A stretch of 64,000 nucleotides of DNA. Origin: AC-32 sp963772975. Lineage in GTDB: Bacteria; Actinomycetota; Thermoleophilia; Gaiellales; Gaiellaceae. A program made the position numbers and the translations under genes. Of this stretch, positions 32,731 through 39,625 are shown piece by piece. The notes below the pieces were generated by a model. That model searched no databases. It saw nothing but the letters and a program-made list of their open reading frames with translations, and was not told the DNA's origin. Position 1 is the first letter of the stretch; the number at the start of each line of letters is the position of its first letter. Location: positions 62,001 through 126,000 of the forward strand of contig CAVYZH010000011.1 in assembly GCA_963772975.1 (NCBI GenBank), read 5' to 3'.

Positions 32731-32808
32731 CGTCGAAAAGTCCGCCGCCGGCTTCGCCGTCGGCATGACGACTTTTCGCCGCCTCGCCTCGCCCTAGACG
32801 CAGCGCGA

Positions 32809-32835
32809 GCGCTGCCGAGCAAAGCCCGACAGCGC
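32809..32835 (+). terminator. Hairpin after secA
   Basis: A 12-position stem with two mismatches (32809-32820 with 32824-32835), AAA loop, then ATTTC. It is the likely end of the secA transcript and another member of the GC-AAA-GC apex group. Confidence 0.5.
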
Positions 32836-32858
32836 ATTTCGGCGATTAAGGAACTCGC

Positions 32859-32864
32859 TACCAT
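32859..32864 (+). promoter_or_regulatory. -10 box (TACCAT) of prfB
   Basis: TACCAT ends 9 bases before ATG 32874, slightly wider than the 6-7 bases seen elsewhere; a leaderless or nearly leaderless start is possible. Confidence 0.35.
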
Positions 32865-32873
32865 CGACCAGCG

Positions 32874-33984
32874 ATGGCCGACCAGACCCCGACTCGACCG
32901 CTCGACCAGCAGCTCCAGGAGATCGGGGCCCAGCTCGCCTGGGTCCGTGATTACCTTTGACCCGGATCACCTCGAGAGCCGCGTCGCCGAGCTCGAGCAA
33001 GAGCTGGGCACGCCGGGCTTCTGGGATGACCAGCAGCATGCGGCGCAGGTCAGCGCCGAGCACGCGCGCCTGACGCGCCGCCTCGAGCGCTACCGCCGGC
33101 TCGTCCAGGACTACCAGGACGCGCAGGAGCTGCTCGCCATGGACGGCGAGATGGAGGACGAGATCGTCACCAGCATCGCGCCGCTCCGCGCCGAGCTCGA
33201 CCGCCTCCAGGAGGACGCGCTCTTCTCGGGCGAGTACGACGCCGGCGACGCGCTCGTCACGATCCATGCCGGCACGGGGGGCACCGACGCGCAGGACTGG
33301 GCCGAGATCCTCCTGCGCATGTATCTCCGCTGGGCTCAGAACCGCAGCTTCCAGACCGAGCTGCTCGAGGCGAGCCCCGGCGAGGAGGCCGGCCTCAAGT
33401 CTGCAACCTTCAGCGTCAAGGGCGAGAACGCGTACGGAATCCTCAAGGCCGAGCGTGGCGTCCACCGGCTCGTCCGGCAGAGCCCCTTCGACCAGGCCCA
33501 CCGCCGCCACACGAGCTTCGCGCAGGTGATCGTCAGCCCGCTGCTGACCGACGATGTGGACGTCGACCTCGACGAGAGCGACCTGCGCATCGACACCTAT
33601 CGCGCCAGCGGCGCCGGCGGCCAGCACGTGAACAAGACCGACTCCGCCGTCCGGATCACGCACATCCCAACGGGGATCGTCGTTCAGATCCAGAACGAGC
33701 GCAGCCAGAGCTCGAACAAGCAGACCGCCCTGCGAGTGCTCAAGTCGCGCCTGCTGGAACAGGAGCAGGAGCGCCGCGAGGAGGAGCTGGCCAAAGAGCG
33801 CGGCGCCGCGCAGCAAGCCGACTTCGGCAGCCAGATCCGCAGCTACGTCCTGCACCCCTACCAGCTGGTCAAGGATCACCGCACCGACTACGAAACCGGG
33901 AACACGCAGGCAGTTCTCGACGGCGCGTTGGACGATTTCGTCCACGAATACCTGCTCGCGAAGGCCGCCGGGAAGGTCGTCTAG
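32874..33984 (+). CDS. prfB: Peptide chain release factor 2, with programmed +1 frameshift
   Basis: RF2 ends translation at UGA and UAA. The reading frame starts at ATG 32874, runs 28 codons and meets an in-frame TGA at 32958; a +1 shift at CTTTGAC continues with DPDHLESRVAELEQELG to the stop at 33984. The combined protein is about 369 residues, normal for RF2. The stop-codon anticodon tripeptide SPF is in RQSPFDQAHR and the catalytic GGQ is in GAGGQHVNKTDSAVR. Annotators that ignore the shift would start at about 32947 and lose the N-terminus. It leads the prfB-ftsE-ftsX-smpB block. Confidence 0.95.
32955..32961 (+). promoter_or_regulatory. RF2 autoregulatory frameshift site CTTTGAC
   Basis: CTT TGA C is the known RF2 slippery sequence: low RF2 leaves UGA unread and favours the +1 slip that makes more RF2. 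The upstream AGGGGG-type internal ribosome-binding signal of E. coli is not present at the usual spacing; only TGGGT at 32939-32943 is nearby. Confidence 0.9.
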
Positions 33985-34152
33985 CCACCCGTTTAGCTAG
34001 CATTCGCCGCCGTAGCCCAGCCGTCGCATCCTCGCGCCGGCCTCGCTCGCAAAAGGCCCGTGCAGGAACCGGATCTCCAGCACACAGACACTTCCACTGC
34101 GGTTCTCGACCACGAGCCCGCAGAGCCCTCGCCTGCGCCCTCGAGCTCGGCG

Positions 34153-34836
34153 ATGGTCACGTTCGAGAACGTGACGAAGATCTACGAGCCGGACGTCGCC
34201 GCCCTGCAAGACGTCTCCTTCGGCATCGACAAGGGCGAGTTCGTCTTCATCGTCGGCGCCTCGGGCTCGGGCAAGTCGACGGTCATCCGCCTCGTGCTGA
34301 AGGAGCTCGAGCCGACACGGGGCCGGATCGTCGTCGGCGGGCGTGAGCTCGGGCGGCTGAAGCGCAGCAAGGTACCGCTGCTGCGCCGCAACGTCGGCTG
34401 CGTGTTCCAGGACTTCAAGCTGCTGCCTAACCGCACGGCGGCCGAGAACGTCGCCTACGCGCTCAAGGTGCAGGGCGAGAACTCGACCGCGATCCGGCGC
34501 AAGGTGCCCGAGGTGCTGAACATGGTCGGCCTCACCCACAAGATGTCGTCCCTGCCCGACGAGCTCTCCGGCGGCGAGCAGCAGCGCGTCTCGATCGCGC
34601 GCGCGTTCGTCAACCATCCGCCGCTGCTGATCTGCGACGAGCCGACGGGCAACCTCGACCCCGACACGAGCGTCGGGATCATGCAGCTGCTGTATCGGAT
34701 CAACCGCTCGGGCACGACCATTCTGATGGCCACGCACGACCGCGAGATGGTCGACAAGATGCGCAAGCGCGTGATCGCGCTCGAGGGCGGCAAGCTCCTC
34801 CGGGACGAGCGCCGCGGCGGGTATACGACCGAGTGA
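34153..34836 (+). CDS. ftsE: Cell-division ABC ATPase FtsE
   Basis: A 227-residue ABC ATPase; FtsE with FtsX activates peptidoglycan hydrolases at the division site. Walker A is GASGSGKST near residues 36-44, the signature LSGGEQQRVSIARAF, Walker B LLICDEPTGNLD, and the switch His is in MATHDREMVD. ATG 34153 gives the family's MVTFENVTK start and length. A GTG at 34060 would add 31 residues of low-complexity Pro/Ser/Glu sequence with no counterpart I know, so it is less likely. The stop overlaps ftsX (GTGA). Confidence 0.93.
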   Translation: MVTFENVTKIYEPDVAALQDVSFGIDKGEFVFIVGASGSGKSTVIRLVLKELEPTRGRIVVGGRELGRLKRSKVPLLRRNVGCVFQDFKLLPNRTAAENVAYALKVQGENSTAIRRKVPEVLNMVGLTHKMSSLPDELSGGEQQRVSIARAFVNHPPLLICDEPTGNLDPDTSVGIMQLLYRINRSGTTILMATHDREMVDKMRKRVIALEGGKLLRDERRGGYTTE

Positions 34837-35762
34837 CCCGTTTCCGCGTCATCGTCGCCGAGGCAATCCGCTCGCTCGGCGCCAACCTCTCGACCACCTT
34901 CGCCGCGACGACGACCGTCCTGATCGGGATGTTCATGCTCGGCCTCGTGATCGGCCTCGGCAGCTGGGCGCTCTCGCTCAGCGACCACTACAAGAAGCAG
35001 CTGCTCGTGAACGTCTACTTCTGCACGCAGCTGCGGTGCGGAAGCGAGGCGTCAACAGGGGAGATCGACAACGTCCGGACCCTGCTGACCGCGATGCCGC
35101 AGGTGAAGAGCGTCCGCTTCGTCTCCAAGGCCGAGGCGCTCGCGATCGAGCGCAAGAAGCACCCGGAGCTGGTCGCCGGGCTGCCCGGCAACCCGCTGCC
35201 GAACGCGTTCAAGGTGATCCCCCGGCGCGCCGAGGACATCGATGCGATCTCGACGCAGCTCGGGACATCGAAGCCGAAGGGCGTCGAGACGATCTGTCCG
35301 CCCGCGCCAGGCTCGAAGGCCGCGGCCTCCGGTATCGGGGAGAGCTGTAGCCAGATCTCGCACCGCGTGTTATCGGTGGCGCGGTATCTCTGGATCGTCG
35401 TCCTGATCGCGTTCATCGTGCTGCTCGTCTCCTCGACCCTGCTCGTGGCGAACACGATCCGCCTCTCGATCTTCGCGCGGCGACGCGAGATCGAGGTGAT
35501 GAAGCTCGTCGGCGCGACGAACTGGTTCGTGCGCGGGCCGTTCATGATCGAAGGCCTGCTCTGCGGGCTGGGCGGGGCGGTGCTCGCGGTGATCCTGCTC
35601 GTGCTCGGGCGCGAGCTGTTCATGCCGCTGATCCACCTGACAAACGCCTCCGACATCCACGCCTGGCCGTTCGGGCTCCACATCCTGATCGTGCTCGGCG
35701 CCGGTCTGGCGTTGGGCGCTGCGGGGTCGGGATTGACGATCCGCCGTTTCCTCCAGGTCTGA
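34833..35762 (+). CDS. ftsX: Cell-division membrane protein FtsX
   Basis: A 309-residue permease-like protein: one N-terminal transmembrane helix (about residues 22-45), an extracellular domain (about 50-185) with four Cys, then three helices. The cytoplasmic loop ANTIRLSIFARRREIEVMKLVGA is the FtsX hallmark. The external domain relays ATP hydrolysis by FtsE to a peptidoglycan hydrolase such as an NlpC/P60 enzyme. The GTG start overlaps the ftsE stop by four bases. The following ribonuclease frame opens immediately after this stop in the +1 frame. Confidence 0.93.
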   Translation: MTRFRVIVAEAIRSLGANLSTTFAATTTVLIGMFMLGLVIGLGSWALSLSDHYKKQLLVNVYFCTQLRCGSEASTGEIDNVRTLLTAMPQVKSVRFVSKAEALAIERKKHPELVAGLPGNPLPNAFKVIPRRAEDIDAISTQLGTSKPKGVETICPPAPGSKAAASGIGESCSQISHRVLSVARYLWIVVLIAFIVLLVSSTLLVANTIRLSIFARRREIEVMKLVGATNWFVRGPFMIEGLLCGLGGAVLAVILLVLGRELFMPLIHLTNASDIHAWPFGLHILIVLGAGLALGAAGSGLTIRRFLQV

Positions 35763-35883
35763 CCCACTTGTCGTAGAGCTCGCCTCGAGGGGCAAGCATC
35801 TCGTCGGCGAGCCGTACTTCGTACCGGGCACGCCGCTGCTGCTCGATCGCCGCACGCAGGGCGGGCCGGGCGATCTGGCGGTC

Positions 35884-37410
35884 GTGCTCAAGGGCCGCGG
35901 CCGCGCGCGGGTCGAGCGCGTGCTGGGGCCGGCGAGCTCGATCGAGGTCGTGCTGGAGGGGCTGCTGGTCGAAGAAGGCGAGCTGCGGGGGTTCGAGCCC
36001 TACGACCCGCCCGCGATTGATCCTGAGGGCCGGGTGGACCTGCGCGACCGGCTCTCGTTCACGATCGACCCGGACACCGCCAAGGACTACGACGACGCGC
36101 TGACAGTCGAGGATGACCGCGCCTTCGTGCACATCGCAGACGTCTCGTGGTTCGTCCACGCCGGTACGCCGCTCGACCGAGGCGCGGCCGAGCGCGCGTT
36201 CTCGGTCTACGTGCCGGGCCTCGTCTCGCCGATGCTGCCGCCCGAGCTGTCCGAGGAGCTCTGCTCGCTGCGGCCGAACGTCGACAGGCTCTGCGTCACT
36301 GTCGAGTTCCCGTTGAACGGCGGTGAGCCGATCTTCTACCGCTCGGTGATCCGCAGCTCGGCCCGGCTGACCTACGGCCAGGCCGAGGCGATCCTCGCCG
36401 GCCGCGAGCGTTCCGAGCCGGCGCTGACCGAGGCGCTGCGCCGCGCCGAGCGCCTCGCACAGGAGTTGCGTGACAAGCGCTTCGCGCGCGGCGGGCTGCG
36501 CGTCGAGAGCTCCGAGGTCGTCTTCGCCTTCGACGGCGAGGGCGGGATCGAGCGCGCCTGGCGTGAGTCCGAGCCGCACGCCCACATGCTGGTCGAGGAA
36601 TTGATGATCCGTGCCAATGAGCTCGTTGCCGAGCTGCTCGCCGGCCGCCGGCGCGAGGCGCTGTACCGCGTCCACGAGCCCCCCGAGCCGCAGGCGGTCT
36701 CGCTCCTGCTCGCGCGTCTCGCCGACCTGGGCATTCCGACGCCGCCGGCACCCGAGCGCATGGGCCCGAGCGATGCAGCGGCCGTTGCCGGCGCTGCCAG
36801 CGAGCTGGTGACCGACTACGTCAAGCGCTCAGGGCGCGGCCGCGAGGCATTCACGCCGCTAGTGCTCCAGGCGCTCAAGCAGGCGCGCTACGACCCCGCG
36901 AACCTCGGTCATATGGGCCTCGCGAGCACCGCGTACTGCCACTTCACCTCGCCGATCCGCCGTTACCCTGACCTGGTCGTCCACCGTGCGCTGCTGCGCG
37001 AGCTCGGCGCCTCGGACGAGCCGCTCCCGGACGACCTCGACGAGCACGCTCAGCACGCCTCGGAGCGCGAGCGTCACGCCTCGAAGCTCGAGTACCGCGC
37101 GGACGATCTCTGCCTCGCGTGGCTCCTCGAGCGCCGGCTGTTCGAGCTCGGCTGGGAAACGACCTTCGAGGGCGAGATCACCGGCCTGATCCCGTCGGGC
37201 CTGTTCGCCCGCTTCGGCGACGTCTTCGAGGGCTTCGTCCCGGCGCGGCGCCTCCCGGGCGACTACTTCGAGCTGAACGAACTCGCGACCGCGCTCGTCG
37301 GCCGCCGCGGCGGGCGCACCTACCGTCTCGGCGATCCGCTCGAGGTGCGCGTCGCGGATCTTCGCCGCAGCGAAGGCAAGGTCGAGCTCGAGCTGACCCC
37401 CGACCGCTAA
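35884..37410 (+). CDS. rnr: Ribonuclease R/VacB-type exoribonuclease (start uncertain)
   Basis: A 3'-5' exoribonuclease of the RNB family. The catalytic Asp cluster is in SFTIDPDTAKDYDDALTVED, followed by ADVSWFVHAGTPLD and, at the end of the RNB domain, YCHFTSPIRRYPDLVVHRAL; a C-terminal S1-like domain includes GEITGLIPSGLFARF. GTG 35884 is the first ordinary start codon, giving 508 residues. The same frame is open and looks coding back to 35761 (VELASRGKHLVGEPYFVPGT), immediately after the ftsX stop, but has no ATG, GTG or TTG there. The N-terminus may use an unusual start or a frameshift from ftsX. RNase R in other bacteria degrades tmRNA-associated transcripts, and smpB follows. Confidence 0.82.
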   Translation: MLKGRGRARVERVLGPASSIEVVLEGLLVEEGELRGFEPYDPPAIDPEGRVDLRDRLSFTIDPDTAKDYDDALTVEDDRAFVHIADVSWFVHAGTPLDRGAAERAFSVYVPGLVSPMLPPELSEELCSLRPNVDRLCVTVEFPLNGGEPIFYRSVIRSSARLTYGQAEAILAGRERSEPALTEALRRAERLAQELRDKRFARGGLRVESSEVVFAFDGEGGIERAWRESEPHAHMLVEELMIRANELVAELLAGRRREALYRVHEPPEPQAVSLLLARLADLGIPTPPAPERMGPSDAAAVAGAASELVTDYVKRSGRGREAFTPLVLQALKQARYDPANLGHMGLASTAYCHFTSPIRRYPDLVVHRALLRELGASDEPLPDDLDEHAQHASERERHASKLEYRADDLCLAWLLERRLFELGWETTFEGEITGLIPSGLFARFGDVFEGFVPARRLPGDYFELNELATALVGRRGGRTYRLGDPLEVRVADLRRSEGKVELELTPDR

Positions 37411-37428
37411 AGGTTCACGCGCGCGCGG

Positions 37429-37446
37429 CCCCACCCATGGGTGGGG
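37429..37446 (+). terminator. GC-rich palindrome after rnr
   Basis: A perfect 18-base palindrome centred on CCCATGGG, 18 bases after the ribonuclease stop. With no real loop it must open at the centre to form a hairpin. It may end transcription ahead of the smpB promoter. Confidence 0.4.
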
Positions 37447-37530
37447 ATCGGACCACCCGCCACCCGCGGTGAGCGTAGCGGCGAAGAGCGCGCATGTCTG
37501 TGGCGGGCGTGTGACAGAACCGTGCCGACC

Positions 37531-37536
37531 TACAAT
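37531..37536 (+). promoter_or_regulatory. -10 box (TACAAT) of smpB
   Basis: CTACAATC with the box 7 bases before GTG 37544, predicting a leaderless smpB mRNA. The ssrA gene, whose product SmpB binds, has the same CTACAATC octamer at its promoter (41828-41835). Confidence 0.5.
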
Positions 37537-37543
37537 CGGCCGC

Positions 37544-37999
37544 GTGGCCGAGAAGCAGATCGCCGAGAACCGCCGCGCGCGGCACGACTATCACTTCCTC
37601 GATCGCTTCGAGGCTGGGCTCGTGCTGAACGGCAGCGAGGTCAAGTCACTGCGCCAGGGACACGCCGTCCTGCAGCGCGCCTACGCCGACGCGCGAGACG
37701 GCGAGCTCTGGCTCGTTGGCTTGCACATCCCGCCCTACGAGCAGGCCTCGGTTGCCTCGCACGACCCGGACCGCGACCGAAAGCTGCTGCTGCACCGTCG
37801 CGAGATCGACCGCCTCACCGCGCAGGTAGCCGAGAAGGGCCTGACCGTCGTGCCCACGCGCCTCTACTTCAAGGACGGCCGCGCCAAGGTCGAGCTGGCG
37901 CTCGCGCGCGGCAAGGAGGGCCGCGACAAGCGGCGCGACATCGCCGATCGAGAGTCGAAGCGCCGCATCGAGCGCGAGCTGAAGGCCCAGCGGCGCTGA
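37544..37999 (+). CDS. smpB: SsrA-binding protein SmpB
   Basis: A 151-residue RNA-binding protein required with tmRNA to rescue stalled ribosomes. Family blocks are present: NRRARHDYHFLDRFEAGLVL, GSEVKSLRQGHA, PPYEQA and LYFKDGRAKVELALARGK, and the basic C-terminal tail (RDKRRDIADRESKRR) that enters the mRNA channel. GTG 37544 gives the normal length and fits the TACAAT box; a longer in-frame start at 37469 would add 25 residues of non-conserved sequence. Its partner RNA gene ssrA lies 3.9 kb downstream. Confidence 0.93.
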   Translation: MAEKQIAENRRARHDYHFLDRFEAGLVLNGSEVKSLRQGHAVLQRAYADARDGELWLVGLHIPPYEQASVASHDPDRDRKLLLHRREIDRLTAQVAEKGLTVVPTRLYFKDGRAKVELALARGKEGRDKRRDIADRESKRRIERELKAQRR

Positions 38000-38112
38000 A
38001 GAGTCCGGCCGCCAGCACAGACGGCCGACAGCGAGGATCCGAAGCGAGGCTTACCCCTCCGTGTTGCTGAGGCGGTCGAACTCGGTCGTCTCGCCGCTCT
38101 TCTCGGGGTTCC

Positions 38113-38643
38113 TCAGCCGGAAGGCCTGAGCTCGAACTCGAGCTCCTCGCCGTCCTCGTCGTCCCAGTGGCGGCCGACCTCGACGAAGCCGAGCCGCCGC
38201 ACGAGCTTCAGCGAGGGCTCGTTCTCGGGCCCGACCGAGGCGACGAAGCGGTGGATCCCCTCGGCGCGCGCCCAGTCGAGGAGTGCCTGCACGGCCTCGC
38301 CCGCATAGCCCTGTCGCCGGTGCTCCGCGAAGATCGTGTAGCCGACCTCGACCGCGTCGGGCGCCTTCAGCGAGTTGATGCCGGGCGGGCCATGAAAGCC
38401 GACGTGACCGATCAGCTCGCGGGTCTCAGCGAGGACGATGCCCCGCACCAGCCAGCGCCCGCGGGTCGGCTCGTCGCCCATCTGCCGGAGCCGGAAGGCA
38501 AGGAAGCGCCGGTCGTGCTCGTCGGGCCAGTCGTCCGGGACGGCGAACCCCAGCTCGTCGCGGTGCCCGTCGAGGATCGCCTCGACCAGCTCCGGAGAGA
38601 GCCAGACCAGCTCGAGCCGTTCGGTCGCGATCGTCTCGGTCAC
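38113..38643 (-). CDS. GNAT acetyltransferase, RimJ/RimL-like
   Basis: A 176-residue acetyltransferase. It opens TETIATERLELVWLSPELVEAIL, typical of RimJ/RimL-like enzymes, and the acetyl-CoA loop is in EHRRQGYAGEAVQALLDWA. The C-terminal VGPENEPSLKLVRRLGFVEVGRH fits strands 5-7. The target is unknown; N-terminal amino groups or small amines are typical. GTG 38643 overlaps the natural stop of the upstream acetyltransferase by GTGA. A 4-base duplication in that neighbour makes the two frames run together, so an automatic annotation would report one 480-residue fusion. Confidence 0.85.
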   Translation of the reverse strand: MTETIATERLELVWLSPELVEAILDGHRDELGFAVPDDWPDEHDRRFLAFRLRQMGDEPTRGRWLVRGIVLAETRELIGHVGFHGPPGINSLKAPDAVEVGYTIFAEHRRQGYAGEAVQALLDWARAEGIHRFVASVGPENEPSLKLVRRLGFVEVGRHWDDEDGEELEFELRPSG

Positions 38644-39552
38644 GCGAGCGGTCCCCGCAGGAAGAGACGCCCGATCGAGGGCCGGTAGCCGAGCTGCTCG
38701 TTCAGCCGGCGCATCGGCGTGTTGCGCTCGTCGTTCGTAGTCTTCAGCTAGCTCGAAGCCGTTCGCCTTCGCCCAGCCGATCTGCGCCGACTTCAGCGCA
38801 CGGGCGATCCGGCGGCCGCGCCAGGCTCGCTTGACCGCGGTCAGGTCGTGGTGGGCGCACGTCGGCGCCGCGCTTGAGAGGGAGAACTTCGCGTAGCCGA
38901 CGGCCTCGTCGCCCGCGACCGCGACGAAGGTCGCCTCGGGACGGTCGCCTGGGCCCTGCATCTCGTGCTCGAGCCAGGCCTCGAACGGCTCGTGCTGCTC
39001 GTCCTCGTAGCCGGGCACGTCCGGCGAGGTCTCCACCGAGATCTCGAACAGGCCGCGCGCGAGCTCGGGCCGGTCGGCCCAGGTGACGATCTCGACCCCC
39101 GGCGGCGGCTCGACGGGCGGCGGCTCGATCGCCGTCAGGTCGAGCGCGACGCCCTTCTCGTGCCGCTCCTTGACGAAGCTCCGCCGCTCCGCGAACGCGA
39201 GGCTGTCCGGGTCGTTGTCTGCGAGGACCGCCTCGAGCGTTTCGAGGTCCCGCTCGCGTGCCCAGTCCGAGATGGCCGAGTAGAGCGCCGTGCCGGCCCC
39301 GCGGCGTCGTTGCCCTGGTGGAACGGTGATCATCACCCGTGGGCTCTCCGGGAGGCCGGGAAACAGGGCCGCGAACCCGCAGCCGAGGACGACGCCGTCC
39401 TGGCGGGCGAGCAGGTCGGCGTAGTCCAGCAGGCTCGCCTTGAAGGCCAGCACCTCGGGCAGGCCGAAGCTCTCGTGCGGCCACGTCTCGAGGTAGGCGT
39501 CGAGCGAGAGTTGCTCGTCGGCCTCGTCCGTTACGGGTGCGACCTGAATCAT
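38640..39552 (-). pseudogene. Two-domain GNAT acetyltransferase, frameshifted near its end
   Basis: The protein begins at ATG 39552 (IQVAPVTDEADEQ) and has two GNAT-like halves; the first acetyl-CoA loop is PPGQRRRGAGTALYSA, the second KRAWRGRRIARALKSAQI. After AKANGFEL the frame shifts; in the +1 frame the expected family ending continues as KTTNDERNTPMRRLNEQLG and stops at 38642-38640, exactly overlapping the next gene's GTG. The cause is a tandem AGCTAGCT at 38746-38753: removing one AGCT restores a 302-residue protein. The fold resembles mycothiol-synthase-type double GNATs. Real mutation or assembly error cannot be separated here. Confidence 0.8.
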
Positions 39553-39625
39553 CCGTACCACGATAGGTACTGCGCAGCGGGCTTGTAGCCCGCCGGACCG
39601 AGAGGTACCCTGGAGAAGCCGCCCT

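Noticed and set aside
38041..38112. A C-terminal extension of the RimJ/RimL-like protein in another frame
   Set aside because: The stretch reads FRLRNPEKSGETTEFDRLSN in the alternate frame and looks protein-like, but the annotated stop gives a normal family length and no homology basis exists to extend it.
38113..39552. A single large multi-GNAT fusion protein
   Set aside because: The joining segment is out-of-frame sequence; the correct frame gives a family-like C-terminus and a normal GTGA overlap.
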